64,000 nt of DNA, from NCBI RefSeq assembly GCF_031157275.1, contig NZ_JAVIFW010000009.1, positions 124,001 to 188,000 on the forward strand, in the 5' to 3' direction. The position numbers were made by a program, and so were the translations under genes. Below, piece by piece: positions 22,371 to 32,831 of the stretch (the first letter of the stretch is position 1; every line of letters starts with the position of its first letter). The DNA comes from Streptomyces sp. LHD-70. Its GTDB lineage: Bacteria > Actinomycetota > Actinomycetes > Streptomycetales > Streptomycetaceae. A model generated the notes under the pieces. That model saw nothing but the letters and a program-made list of their open reading frames with translations. It made no database searches and was not told the origin of the DNA.

Positions 22371-23092
22371 GCAGGATCCCGTCGTTCGAAGAATGCCGTC
22401 ATGCCTTCACGGGCCTCCTTGGACGCGAACAGCGAGGCGGAGCGCTGTACGAGGTCCTCCGCGTCGCGGTCGAAGGCCTCCAGGACTCTAGCCGTGGCCA
22501 GCGCCTTCGACTCCGCGAGCCCCTGCGGTGAGGCCTTGCGGAGGGCGCCGAGCACCGCCGCCAGCGCCCCGTCGACGTCCTCCACCGCCTCCGTCACCAG
22601 CCCGATCTCGGCCGCCCGCGCCGCGTCGAACCGCTCCCCGGTGAGGTAGTACCGGGAGGCGGCGCGCGGCTGCAGGCGCGGCAGCAGCGGCAGCGAGATC
22701 ACGGCGGGCGCGACGCCGAGCCGCACCTCCGTGAACGCGAAGTCCGACCCGGCCGAGGCAAGGGCGATATCGCAGGCCCCGACGAGCCCGAGCCCCCCGG
22801 CCCGTACGTGCCCGTCGATCCGCGCCACCACCGGTTTGGGCAGCTCGACCAGCTGCCGCAGCAGCGCCACGAAGCCGTACGGGTTAGGCGGCTCCTTCAG
22901 GTCGGCGCCCGCGCTGAACGTGGAGCCGGTGTGGGTGAGCACCACGGCCCGTACGCCTGCGTCCTTGCCGCACTCGGCGATCGCCTGCGCGAGGGCGGTG
23001 ACGAGCTGCGCGGAGAGTGCGTTGCGCTTCTCCGGGGCGTCCAGGGTGAGGGTGGCGACGCCCCGGTCCTCGCTCACGGTCAGCTGCTGCAT
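22358..23092 (-). CDS. Enoyl-CoA hydratase/isomerase family protein
   Basis: A 244-aa crotonase-fold protein that hydrates or isomerises an enoyl-CoA. The oxyanion-hole segments are FSAGADLKEP (about residues 59-68) and HVRAGGLGLVGACDIALA (about 94-111). The usual first catalytic Glu position of hydratases reads near FTEVRLGVAPAVISLPLLPR, where only one acidic residue is obvious, so exact chemistry is open (hydratase, lyase or isomerase). It lies 39 bases after the CoA ligase gene and overlaps the TetR gene, within the acyl-CoA catabolic cluster. Confidence 0.87.
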   Translation of the reverse strand: MQQLTVSEDRGVATLTLDAPEKRNALSAQLVTALAQAIAECGKDAGVRAVVLTHTGSTFSAGADLKEPPNPYGFVALLRQLVELPKPVVARIDGHVRAGGLGLVGACDIALASAGSDFAFTEVRLGVAPAVISLPLLPRLQPRAASRYYLTGERFDAARAAEIGLVTEAVEDVDGALAAVLGALRKASPQGLAESKALATARVLEAFDRDAEDLVQRSASLFASKEAREGMTAFFERRDPAWVL

Positions 23093-23100
23093 GCGTGGTC

Positions 23101-23145
23101 CTCAGTTCTCTTCAATGCTCTTCAGTTCTCTTCAATGCTCTTCAG
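23101..23145. repeat. 20-bp tandem repeat across the CoA ligase stop codon
   Basis: TCAGTTCTCTTCAATGCTCT occurs twice in tandem (23102-23121 and 23122-23141), with the start of a third. The ligase stop codon (TCA, 23132-23134) lies inside the second copy and is duplicated at 23112-23114. Confidence 0.93.
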
Positions 23146-24742
23146 GCCTGCGCTCGCGGTCCCGTAGTTCCCTGCGCAGGATCTTTCCGCTGAGGGCACG
23201 CGGCACACCGTCCACGAACTCGACGCGGCGGATCTTCTTGTACGGGGCGACGCGCTCGGCGACGTACGCGCTGATCTCCTCCGCGTCGAGCCGCGCCGCC
23301 CCTGCCCCCTCCTGCCGTACGACGAACGCCTTGGGGATCTCGGTGCCGTCCTCGTCGTACACCCCGATGACCGCCGCGTCGGCCACGGCGGGGTGGGTGA
23401 GCAGCAGGGCTTCCAGCTCGGCCGGGGCGACCTGGAAGCCCTTGTACTTGATGAGTTCCTTCACGCGGTCCACGACGAACAGCCAGCCCTCGGCGTCGAC
23501 CTGGCCGATGTCGCCGGTGTGCAGCCAGCCGTCCGCGTCGATCATGTCGGCGGTGGCCTCGGGCCGGCCGAGGTAGCCCTTCATGACCTGCGGGCCCCGG
23601 ATGACGATCTCGCCGCGCTCGCCGGGCCCGAGGTCGCGCGCCGGGTCGTCGAGGTCGACGATCCGCATCTCCGTACCGGCGACGAGCCTGCCGACGGTGC
23701 CGGGCGGCGGGTGCTGCTCGTCGAGCGGTACGAGATGGGTGCAGGGCGAGAGTTCCGTCATGCCGTAGCCCTGGATCACGGCGGGCAGGCCGAGGCGGCG
23801 GGCGCAGGCGGCGGCGAGGTCCGCGTCGAGCGGGGCGGCGGCGCTGAGGACGAGCCGCACGGACGACAGGTCGTACTCGGCGACCTTCGGGTGCTTGGCC
23901 AGGGCGAGGACGATCGGCGGGGCGACGTACAGGGCGGTGATGCGGTGCTTCTCGATCGCGGCGAGGAACGTGTCGAGGTCGAAGCGGGGCAGGACGACGA
24001 CGGTCGCGCCGTGCCGCAGCGGGGCGTTGATCAGCGCGGTCAGCCCGTAGATATGGAAGAAGGGGAGGACCGCCAGGACCCGTTCACCGCGGCCGATGGG
24101 CATGCTCGGGTACAGCTGCGCCAGGTTGGTGGCGATGTTGCGGTGGGTGAGCATGACGCCCTTGGGGACGCCGGTGGTGCCCGAGGAGTACGGGAGGACG
24201 GCGATGTCCTGCTCCGGGTCCAGGTCGACGTGCGGCTCGGGTGCGGTGGATGCGGCGAGTTCGAGTATGGAGCGGTGCCCCGCCGACTGATCCGTCTGAT
24301 CCGTCTCGTCGCACACGAGGATCTCCCTTACCCCGCCCCCGAGTTCGGCCGCCGCGCGGGCCACGTCGAGCAGCGGGGACACAGTGACGATCCAGCTCGC
24401 CCCGGAGTCGCGCAGCTGCTTGGCGAACTCGTCGGGCGTGGACAGCGGGTGCACGGTGGTGACGGCGGCGCCGGCGCGGGTCGCGGCGTAGAACACGGCC
24501 GGGAAGGCGAGGGTGTTGGGGCTGTGCAGGGCGAGCACATCGCCCTTGCCGAGACCGGCCTCCGCGAGGCCGGCGGCGATGCGGCGGTGGGCGTGGTCGA
24601 GCTGGGCGTACGTGAGGGTGGTGCCGGTGAGGCCGTCGATCAGCGCCTCGGTCTCGCCGTACGCGGGGGCTTCGCCCAGGACGGCGTCGTGGATGGGGAG
24701 TTCGAGCGGGGCTACGTCGTCGTACTCGCTGCGGAAGACCAT
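23132..24742 (-). CDS. 4-coumarate/cinnamate-type acyl-CoA ligase
   Basis: A 536-aa class I adenylate-forming enzyme: acid + ATP + CoA gives acyl-CoA + AMP + PPi. The P-loop YSSGTTGVPKG lies at about 185-195, the aryl-binding motif region is QGYGMTELSPCTHL (about 325-338), TGDIG is followed by DRVKELIKYKGFQVAPAELE at the hinge, and PRALSGKILRREL carries the catalytic Lys near 520. Architecture and length match plant 4CL-like bacterial enzymes; from memory the S. coelicolor orthologue in this position accepts cinnamate and coumarate. In this cluster it would supply the acyl-CoA for the downstream dehydrogenase, carboxylase and hydratase. An 87-base gap separates it from the dehydrogenase gene. 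Confidence 0.9.
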   Translation of the reverse strand: MVFRSEYDDVAPLELPIHDAVLGEAPAYGETEALIDGLTGTTLTYAQLDHAHRRIAAGLAEAGLGKGDVLALHSPNTLAFPAVFYAATRAGAAVTTVHPLSTPDEFAKQLRDSGASWIVTVSPLLDVARAAAELGGGVREILVCDETDQTDQSAGHRSILELAASTAPEPHVDLDPEQDIAVLPYSSGTTGVPKGVMLTHRNIATNLAQLYPSMPIGRGERVLAVLPFFHIYGLTALINAPLRHGATVVVLPRFDLDTFLAAIEKHRITALYVAPPIVLALAKHPKVAEYDLSSVRLVLSAAAPLDADLAAACARRLGLPAVIQGYGMTELSPCTHLVPLDEQHPPPGTVGRLVAGTEMRIVDLDDPARDLGPGERGEIVIRGPQVMKGYLGRPEATADMIDADGWLHTGDIGQVDAEGWLFVVDRVKELIKYKGFQVAPAELEALLLTHPAVADAAVIGVYDEDGTEIPKAFVVRQEGAGAARLDAEEISAYVAERVAPYKKIRRVEFVDGVPRALSGKILRRELRDRERRPEEH

Positions 24743-24829
24743 GGGTGCACTCCGTTGCCTCGGGTGCGGTGCGAGGACCTTGCGGGGATTCCCGTGCCCC
24801 GATAGGTGGCGCGGGTAACTGCGCGGGGA

Positions 24830-25996
24830 TCAGTACGACTTCGGCAGCCCCAGCGACTGATGTGACACATAGTTGAGGATCATGTCGCGGCTGACCGGGG
24901 CGATCCGGGCCACCCGTGCGGCGGTGATGAGAGACGCCAGGCCGTACTCGCGCGTCAGGCCGTTGCCGCCCAACGTGTGCACCGCCTGGTCGACCGCCTG
25001 TACGCAGGCGTCCGCCGCCGCGAACTTCGCCATGTTGGCGGCCTCGCCGGCGGCCGCGTCGTCGCCCGTGTCGTACAGGTGGGCCGCCTTCTGCATCATC
25101 AGGCGGGCCAGTTCCAGGTCGATGTGGGACTTGGCCAGGGGGTGGGCGATGGACTGGTGGGCGCCGATCGGGTCCCGCCAGACCTGGCGTTCCTTCGCGT
25201 AGGCCACCGCCCGCGCGACCGCGTACCGGCCCATGCCGATCGCGAAGGCGGCCGTCATGATGCGCTCCGGGTTGAGGCCCGCGAAGAGTTGCAGCAGTCC
25301 CGCGTCCTCGTCGCCGACCAGCGCCTCCGCAGGCAGCCGTACGTCGTCCAGAACCAGCTCGAACTGCTTCTCGGGGGCCTGGAGTTCCATGTCGATCTGA
25401 TGGCGCTGGAAGCCCGGAGCGTCCCGGTCGACGATGAACAGGCAGGGCTTGAGGCGGCCCGTACGGGCGTCCTCCGTGCGGCCCACGATCAGCGTCGCGT
25501 CGGCGATGTCGACGCCGGAGATGAAGACCTTGCGGCCGGTCAAAATCCAGTCACCGGAGGCACCGTCACGGCGGGCCGTCGTCGTGATGCGGTGGGAGTT
25601 GGAGCCCGCGTCGGGTTCCGTGATGCCGAAGGCCATCGTGCGGGAGCCGTCGGCGAGACCCGGCAGCCAGGTCCGCTTCTGCTCCTCCGTGCCGAAGCGT
25701 GCGATGACCGTCCCGCAGATCGCGGGCGACACGACCATCATGAGCAACGGGCTGCCCGCCGCCCCCAACTCCTCAAGGACGATGGACAGTTCGGCTATCC
25801 CGCCGCCTCCGCCCCCGTACGGCTCCGGCAGGCTCACCCCCAGGTAGCCGAGCTTCGCCGCCTCCGCCCACAGCTCCTCGGGGTGGCCGCCCTCGCGGAC
25901 GACCTTGGTCATGTAGTCGCGGCCGTAGCGCTTGCCGAGCGCGGCGACGGCGGCGCGCAGTTGCTGGTGCTCCTCGGTTTCCAGGGTGACGGTCAT
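24830..25996 (-). CDS. Acyl-CoA dehydrogenase
   Basis: A 388-aa FAD flavoenzyme forming the alpha,beta double bond of an acyl-CoA. The family signatures are MAFGITEPDAGSNSHRITTT (FAD/substrate loop, about 135-154), KVFISGVDIAD and VHTLGGNGLTREYGL (C-terminal signature, near 340-355). The catalytic base cannot be placed with certainty; GNGLTREY carries a Glu in the position used by isovaleryl/long-chain type enzymes nearby. Its start overlaps the stop of the biotin carboxylase gene (ATGA), so the two are translationally coupled, fitting a branched-chain or terpenoid acyl-CoA pathway. Confidence 0.9.
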   Translation of the reverse strand: MTVTLETEEHQQLRAAVAALGKRYGRDYMTKVVREGGHPEELWAEAAKLGYLGVSLPEPYGGGGGGIAELSIVLEELGAAGSPLLMMVVSPAICGTVIARFGTEEQKRTWLPGLADGSRTMAFGITEPDAGSNSHRITTTARRDGASGDWILTGRKVFISGVDIADATLIVGRTEDARTGRLKPCLFIVDRDAPGFQRHQIDMELQAPEKQFELVLDDVRLPAEALVGDEDAGLLQLFAGLNPERIMTAAFAIGMGRYAVARAVAYAKERQVWRDPIGAHQSIAHPLAKSHIDLELARLMMQKAAHLYDTGDDAAAGEAANMAKFAAADACVQAVDQAVHTLGGNGLTREYGLASLITAARVARIAPVSRDMILNYVSHQSLGLPKSY

Positions 25997-27882
25997 GACT
26001 CTTTCTCCTCCTGTACGACGACGGCGAGCAGGGCGCCGACCTCGACCTGGCGGCCGGGTGCGGCGTGGAGCGCGGTGAGCGTGCCGGAGGCGGGAGCGGT
26101 GACGCGGTGCTCCATCTTCATCGCCTCCAGCCAGAGCAGGGGTTGTCCGGCCTGGACGGTGGCGCCCTCCGTGACCCCCTCCGCGAGGCGTACGACCGTG
26201 CCGGGCATGGGCGCGAGCAGGGAGCCGGGCGCCTGGTCGGCGGTGGCGTCGGGGAAGCGGGAAAGGGCGGTGTACGCGGCGCCGTTCACGTGAACGGCGC
26301 CGTCCGGATATGACGCGACCCTGAACTGCCGCCGCACGCCCGCGACTTCGAGCACCACGAGTGTCGGGGCCGCCTGGAGCACCCGCACCCCGTCCGCGTC
26401 GAGCCCCGCCCGCGTATGCCGGTACCGCACCTCGTGCTCGGCCCCGTCCGGCTCGCTCCGGTACCGCTTGACCTGGTCCTGCGAGTGCAGGTTGCGGAAG
26501 CCGCCGAAGCGGGATCGGCCGTGCGCGTCGGCGAGTGCGGCGGCCAGGGGGGCGTACGGGTCGAGCTCGGGCTCGGTGAGCTCCTCCAGGTGGCGGTCGT
26601 AGAAGCCGGTGTCCATGCGGGCGGCGGCGAACTCCGGGTGCCGGAGCGACCGTACGAGGAAGTCGCGGTTCGTCACCGGTCCGTGCACCTCGGCCCGCTC
26701 CAGGGCCCCGGCCAGGCGGCGCAGCGCCTCCGCGCGGGTCGGGGCGTGGGCGACGGCCTTGGCGAGCATCGGGTCGTAGTGCACGCCGATGGTGTCGCCG
26801 TCCGCGCAGCCGGTGTCCACCCGAAGCTGCCCATCAGCCGCTTCGCGGCGGGCGGGGATCCGGAAGCGGTGCAGCGTGCCCGTCTGCGGGGCGAAGCCGT
26901 TCGCCGGGTCCTCGGCGTACAGGCGCGCCTCGACCGCGTGGCCGCGCGCGGCGGGCGGCTCCGGGTCAAGGGCCGAACCCTCGGCCACGCGGAGCTGGAG
27001 GGCGACCAGGTCGAGCCCGAACACGGCCTCGGTCACGGGGTGTTCGACCTGGAGGCGGGTGTTCATCTCCAGGAACTGGGCCCGCCCGTCGGCGACCAGG
27101 AACTCCACCGTGCCCGCGCCGACGTACCCGGTCGCCCGCGCCGCGCGCACCGCCTGCTCGTACAGCGACTCCACGAGCGCGGGATCGAGGCCGGGCGCCG
27201 GGGCCTCCTCGATGACCTTCTGGTGGCGGCGCTGCAGCGAGCAGTCGCGGGTGCCGAGCGGCCACACCGTGCCGTGCCGGTCCGCGAGCAACTGCACCTC
27301 GACGTGCCGCCCGCCCTCCACGTACGGCTCGACGAACACCTCCCCGTCCCCGAACGCACTCGCGGCCTCGGCCCCGGCCGCCGCCAACTCCCGTACCAAC
27401 TCGGCCAGTTGGCGTACGACCCGCATGCCGCGCCCGCCGCCGCCCGCCGCCGCCTTCACGAGGACCGGAAGATCCGCCTCCGTGACCTCGGCCGAGGCGA
27501 GCGGCGCGATGCCCATCAGCTCCTTGGCCCGCGTCTTCGACGCCATCGCCTCGATCGCCTCGGGCGGCGGCCCGATCCACAGCAGGCCCGCGTCCGTGAC
27601 GGCCCGCGCGAAGTCGGCGTTCTCGGACAGGAAGCCGTAGCCGGGGTGCACGGCGTCGGCCCCGGCGGCCTGCGCGGCCTTCACCACCAGGTCGCCACGG
27701 AGATACGTGTCGGCGGGGGCCGAGCCCGGCAGCCGTACGGCCGTGTCGGCCTCGCGTACGTGCAGGGCGTCCGCGTCGGCGTCGGAGTGCACGGCGACCG
27801 TGGCGATGCCGAGGTCGCGGCAGGTACGGAAGACACGGCAGGCGATCTCGCCCCGGTTGGCCACCAACAGGCAAGTAATCAC
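25993..27882 (-). CDS. Acyl-CoA carboxylase alpha subunit (biotin carboxylase + BCCP)
   Basis: A 629-aa biotin-dependent carboxylase subunit. The biotin carboxylase domain fills about residues 1-445: LLVANRGEIACRVFRTCRDL at the start, the ATP-grasp loop KAAAGGGGRGMRVV, and the active-site stretch FLEMNTRLQVEHPVTEAV. A BCCP domain closes the protein with the EAMKMEH motif and the biotinyl Lys near 589. GTG at 27882 is chosen for its GAGG at 8 bases and because the domain starts there. It follows the carboxyltransferase gene by 10 bases and pairs with it to make a 3-methylcrotonyl-CoA or geranyl-CoA type carboxylase. Confidence 0.92.
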   Translation of the reverse strand: MITCLLVANRGEIACRVFRTCRDLGIATVAVHSDADADALHVREADTAVRLPGSAPADTYLRGDLVVKAAQAAGADAVHPGYGFLSENADFARAVTDAGLLWIGPPPEAIEAMASKTRAKELMGIAPLASAEVTEADLPVLVKAAAGGGGRGMRVVRQLAELVRELAAAGAEAASAFGDGEVFVEPYVEGGRHVEVQLLADRHGTVWPLGTRDCSLQRRHQKVIEEAPAPGLDPALVESLYEQAVRAARATGYVGAGTVEFLVADGRAQFLEMNTRLQVEHPVTEAVFGLDLVALQLRVAEGSALDPEPPAARGHAVEARLYAEDPANGFAPQTGTLHRFRIPARREAADGQLRVDTGCADGDTIGVHYDPMLAKAVAHAPTRAEALRRLAGALERAEVHGPVTNRDFLVRSLRHPEFAAARMDTGFYDRHLEELTEPELDPYAPLAAALADAHGRSRFGGFRNLHSQDQVKRYRSEPDGAEHEVRYRHTRAGLDADGVRVLQAAPTLVVLEVAGVRRQFRVASYPDGAVHVNGAAYTALSRFPDATADQAPGSLLAPMPGTVVRLAEGVTEGATVQAGQPLLWLEAMKMEHRVTAPASGTLTALHAAPGRQVEVGALLAVVVQEEKES

Positions 27883-27892
27883 GGTCAGTTCC

Positions 27893-29497
<1,605 letters not shown>

Positions 29498-29528
29498 GGT
29501 CGCGCCTCCGGAAACGCCGACAGGACGG

Positions 29529-31247
29529 TCACAGCAATACCTCCGGAATCTCGACGTGCCGGGAGCGCAGCCACTCCCCCAGGCCCTTGGCCTGCGGATC
29601 GAACCGCGCCTGCGCGGCCACGCCGTCGCCGAGCAGTCCTTCGATCACGAAGTTCACGGCGCGCAGCTGCGGCAGTACGTGCCGTACGACGATCAACTCA
29701 GCGGTCTCCGGCAGGAGTTGGCGGAGACGCTCGACGGTCAGCTCATGGGCGAGCCACCGCCAGGCTTCCTCCGTGCGCACCCACACACCGAGGTTGGCGT
29801 CCCCACCCTTGTCGCCGCTGCGGGCCCCCGCGACGAGCCCGAGCGGCGCCCGCCGGGTCGGGCCCTCGGGCAGCGGCTCGGGCAGGGCGGGTCGCGGGAG
29901 GTCCTCAAGGGGCCGGGTGCGCGCGGGCGGCGGCACGGCCACCCGCGCCCCGTCGGGCAGCACCGCGACATGCGACACGTCCCCCTGCTCGACGTACGCG
30001 GCGTGGAACACCCCGTACGGGGCGCCCTTGCCGGGCGGGGCCGTGACATGGAAGCCGGGGTAGCTGCCGAGGGCCAGCTCGATCGCGGCGCCGCTGACGG
30101 CCCGGCCGACCGCCTCCTGCTCCGGGTCGCGCACGACGAGCCGCAGCAGCGCGCTGGCGGTCTCCTCGGTGCCGGCGTCGGCGCGGTCGGTACGGGACAA
30201 CTCCCAACGCACCTCGGCGGGGCGGGACTTGGCCCGGTCGAAGGCGTCCTCGACCTGGGCGCGCACGAGTGCGGCCTTGGCCTCGACGCCGAGCCCGGTG
30301 AGCACGAACACGACCCCGTTGCGGAAGCCCGCGAGCCGGTTGAGCCCGACCTTCAGCGTCGGCGGCGGCACCTCCCCGCGCACCCCGTCGATCCGCACCC
30401 GGTCGGGCCCGTCCTGCGTCAGGCGTACGGAGTCGAGGCGGGCGGTGACGTCGGGGCCCGCGTACCGGGCGGGTCCTGTCTCGTAGAGGAGCTGGGCGGT
30501 GACGGTGCCGAGGTCGACGTAGCCGCCGGTGCCGTCGTGCTTGGTGATGACGCTGGAGCCGTCGGCGTGGATCTCCGCCAACGGGAAGCCGGGGCGCCGC
30601 AGTTCCCGCACGGGGTCCCGTCCGGGCTCGTCGAAGAACGCGTAGTTCCCGCCGGTCGCCTGCGTCCCGCACTCCAGGACGTGCCCGGCGACGACGGCTC
30701 CCGCGAGCTCGTCGTACGCCTCGGGCCCCCACCCGAAGTGCGCGGCCGCCGCGCCGGTGACGAGTGCGGCGTCGGTGACGCGGCCGGTGACGACGATGTC
30801 CGCCCCGGCCTGCAGGCAGGCGGCGATGCCGTGCCCGCCGAGGTAGGCGTTGGCGGTGAGGACGCCCTCGCCCCAGCCCCCACGGCCGGACAGATCGTCC
30901 CCCTCGACATGCGCGACGGCGGCCGGAAAGCCGAGCCGCTGGCTCAACTCCCGTACTTTCAGGGCCAGCCCGGCCGGATTCAGCCCACCGGCGTTGACGA
31001 CGATCCGTACGCCGCGCTCGTGCGCGAGCCCCAGACATTCCTCGGCCTGCCGCAGAAAGGTCTTGGCGTAACCGAGCTGCGGGTCGCGCAGCCGGTCGCG
31101 GCCGAGGATGAGCAGGGTCAGCTCGGCGAGATAGTCGCCGGTCAGGACGTCGAGGGGGCCGTCGGTGAGCATCTCCCGTACGGCGTCGAAGCGGTCGCCG
31201 TAGAAGCCCGAGGCATTGCCGACGCGCAGGGGCCGCCGCCCGCTCAC
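29529..31247 (-). CDS. AtuA-like acyclic terpene utilisation family protein (DUF1446)
   Basis: A 572-aa cytosolic protein of the AtuA/DUF1446 family, known from the Pseudomonas citronellol/geraniol (atu) pathway but without a firmly proven reaction. The conserved N-terminal part reads VGNASGFYGDRFDA, GDYLAELTLLILGR and RIVVNAGGLNPAGLA; the central part ADIVVTGRVTDAALV; a C-terminal domain includes GARSGDKGGDANLGVW. GTG at 31247 follows GGAGG and overlaps the stop of the upstream gene (GTGA). Its place beside carboxylase subunits supports a role in branched or terpenoid acyl-CoA breakdown. Confidence 0.87.
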   Translation of the reverse strand: MSGRRPLRVGNASGFYGDRFDAVREMLTDGPLDVLTGDYLAELTLLILGRDRLRDPQLGYAKTFLRQAEECLGLAHERGVRIVVNAGGLNPAGLALKVRELSQRLGFPAAVAHVEGDDLSGRGGWGEGVLTANAYLGGHGIAACLQAGADIVVTGRVTDAALVTGAAAAHFGWGPEAYDELAGAVVAGHVLECGTQATGGNYAFFDEPGRDPVRELRRPGFPLAEIHADGSSVITKHDGTGGYVDLGTVTAQLLYETGPARYAGPDVTARLDSVRLTQDGPDRVRIDGVRGEVPPPTLKVGLNRLAGFRNGVVFVLTGLGVEAKAALVRAQVEDAFDRAKSRPAEVRWELSRTDRADAGTEETASALLRLVVRDPEQEAVGRAVSGAAIELALGSYPGFHVTAPPGKGAPYGVFHAAYVEQGDVSHVAVLPDGARVAVPPPARTRPLEDLPRPALPEPLPEGPTRRAPLGLVAGARSGDKGGDANLGVWVRTEEAWRWLAHELTVERLRQLLPETAELIVVRHVLPQLRAVNFVIEGLLGDGVAAQARFDPQAKGLGEWLRSRHVEIPEVLL

Positions 31248-32035
31248 GAGGCCCTCCCCGGGGCCCGGCCCTTCCCCGGCAGCCCGGCGAAGCACTGCGC
31301 GATGTCCAGCCAGCGGTCGGCGTCGGCGCCCTCGGCGCGCAGGTCGAGGTCGTCGCGGTGGGCGCGCTGGGTGACGAGCAGGCAGAAGTCGAGCGCGGAC
31401 CCGGTCACGCGCTGCGGCGCCTCCTCGGGCCCGTATGCCCACAACTCCCCGCCCGGGCCGACCAGTTCGATGCGGAACTCCTCCGCCGGTACGGGCAGGC
31501 CGCGCACCCCGAACGCGAAGTCCCGGGTCCGTACGCCGATGTGCGCGATGTGCCGAAGGCGTGCGGTGGGCTCCCGGTGCACGCCGAGCGCGTCCGCGAC
31601 GTCCTGCCCGTGCGCCCAGGTCTCCATCAGGCGGGCGGTGGCCATCGAGGTGACGCTCATCGGCGGCCCGTACCAGGGCAGCCGCTCCCCCGCGGGCCGC
31701 GCCCGGAGCACGCGCTGCAACTCCTCGCGCCCGTCACGCCAGCGCGCGAGCAGCTCGCCCGGGGGGAGTGCGGCCAGCTCCTCGGCCCCGTCGTCCACGA
31801 ACGTCTCGGGCGCGGCGGCCGCCTTCCCCACCTCGCGGGCGAAGCCCTCGGCGTCGGTGGCGGCGAGCAGGGCGGCCCGGTCGGTCCAGGCCAGATGCGC
31901 GATCTGGTGAGCGACACTCCACCCGGGCGCGGGCGTGGCCCCGGCCCACTCGTCCGGCCCCAACTCCTCTACGAGGACGTCGAGTCCGGCACTTTCGTCA
32001 CGCAGATCGTCGAGCACGTACACGGGGTCGGGCAC
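31244..32035 (-). CDS. TIGR03084-type MDMPI/DinB-fold protein
   Basis: A 263-aa protein of the mycothiol-dependent maleylpyruvate isomerase-like group. The N-terminal metal-binding bundle shows PAPGWSVAHQIAHLAWTDRA (His ligands near the two HxxxH positions), and METWAHGQDVADALG supplies the third His; the C-terminal part is the small accessory domain. The GTG at 32035 has GGAG 5 bases upstream and is preferred over longer frames reaching 32095. It is the first gene of the minus-strand acyl-CoA cluster and overlaps the AtuA-like gene by 4 bases. Its reaction is unknown; a mycothiol-linked step on a pathway intermediate is an inference. Confidence 0.83.
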   Translation of the reverse strand: MPDPVYVLDDLRDESAGLDVLVEELGPDEWAGATPAPGWSVAHQIAHLAWTDRAALLAATDAEGFAREVGKAAAAPETFVDDGAEELAALPPGELLARWRDGREELQRVLRARPAGERLPWYGPPMSVTSMATARLMETWAHGQDVADALGVHREPTARLRHIAHIGVRTRDFAFGVRGLPVPAEEFRIELVGPGGELWAYGPEEAPQRVTGSALDFCLLVTQRAHRDDLDLRAEGADADRWLDIAQCFAGLPGKGRAPGRAS

Positions 32036-32091
32036 GGGCGCTCCCTCACGTATGCGGTGTGCGGTGAGCATGGCAGCGGCGACAGAAACAA

Positions 32092-32105
32092 TCAAGCGTG
32101 CTTGA
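32092..32105. promoter_or_regulatory. Palindromic operator candidate TCAAGC-GT-GCTTGA
   Basis: Perfect 6-bp arms around a GT spacer, lying between the divergent acyl-CoA operon and the toxin-antitoxin genes, about 57 bases upstream of the operon start. The form suits a TetR dimer, and a TetR gene closes the operon. Confidence 0.55.
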
Positions 32106-32141
32106 AAAACTCAGCGCGCCGTGGCGGCGTTTACGCAGACG

Positions 32142-32147
32142 TATACT
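32142..32147 (+). promoter_or_regulatory. -10 box of a leaderless antitoxin transcript
   Basis: TATACT at 32142-32147 ends 7 bases before the antitoxin ATG at 32155 and no ribosome-binding site is present, so the transcript probably begins at the start codon. No clear -35 hexamer is seen. Confidence 0.5.
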
Positions 32148-32154
32148 CACCCTC

Positions 32155-32421
32155 ATGTCTGACGCCATGATCCGAGTCCCAGCCGAGGTGCGAGACCGCC
32201 TCGCGGTCATCGCCGAGTCCCGCGGCACGTCGATCCGCTCGCTCGTGCAGGAGTTCGCCGAGACCTCCATGACCGAGGAGGAGCGCCGCGAGCGAGCCGA
32301 ACGGACCCGCGCCTACCTGGCCGAGCACTTCGGGGTCGAGGTGACCGACGAGGAGAGTGCCGCGATGGGGCGCCGACTCCGCGAAGCCTTCGCGCAATCC
32401 CAGGGAGACGCGGCAGCGTGA
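32155..32421 (+). CDS. Antitoxin with ribbon-helix-helix-like N-terminus
   Basis: An 88-aa protein. The N-terminal segment MIRVPAEVRDRLAVIAESRG followed by TSIRSLVQEFAETSM has the strand-helix-helix pattern of RHH (CopG/Arc) DNA-binding antitoxins. The C-terminal half is charged and helical (EERRERAERTRAYLAEHFGV), the part that usually wraps the toxin. Its stop overlaps the GTG start of a toxin-like gene (GTGA). The pair should repress its own promoter, probably near the TATACT box. GC content matches the neighbours, so recent transfer is not obvious. Confidence 0.78.
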   Translation: MSDAMIRVPAEVRDRLAVIAESRGTSIRSLVQEFAETSMTEEERRERAERTRAYLAEHFGVEVTDEESAAMGRRLREAFAQSQGDAAA

Positions 32422-32804
32422 TCCAGCACCATCTGATCCTCGACACCCCGACACTCCTCGCCCTGTCCGGCAACCGGCAGGTCTCCGCGTTGATCCACCG
32501 GGGAGGCATCGAGCCCGAGACCCGACTGTGGGCCCCGGTCCTGTCGATCCTGGAAGCCGACCGCGAGCTCCTCGGTATCGCCGAGCACATCGGCCAGCTC
32601 GACGTCATCCACACAGTCGATCTCGACTACCCCGCCGCCCTCACCGTCGCCCAGCTCCACCGCGACGGCGTCCCGCCCGGTATCGGGGCAGCGATGCACG
32701 CAGTACGGCACGTACCGGAATGGGGAGCCGACGCGTTGGTCGCCACGGTCGCCTCCAAGGCGTACGAGGGGCGTGGCGTGCCGGTCCTCGACCTGAACCG
32801 CTGA
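32418..32804 (+). CDS. PIN-like toxin of a toxin-antitoxin pair
   Basis: A 128-aa protein coupled by a 4-base overlap to the RHH antitoxin. The N-terminus HHLILDTPTLLALSGNRQVS resembles the first strand of PIN-domain RNases with its conserved Asp. A mid-protein Glu (ILEADRELLG) and a late Asp (PEWGADALVATVA) sit at the spacing expected of the acidic cluster, and the last strand reads GVPVLDLNR. The match is looser than for VapC (the second Asp of the usual DTSxL motif is a Thr/Pro), so a divergent PIN toxin or RNase-like fold is the best call. Operon structure is the main support. Confidence 0.65.
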   Translation: MIQHHLILDTPTLLALSGNRQVSALIHRGGIEPETRLWAPVLSILEADRELLGIAEHIGQLDVIHTVDLDYPAALTVAQLHRDGVPPGIGAAMHAVRHVPEWGADALVATVASKAYEGRGVPVLDLNR

Positions 32805-32831
32805 CCGGCCCCACCGAACACGGACTCGAGG

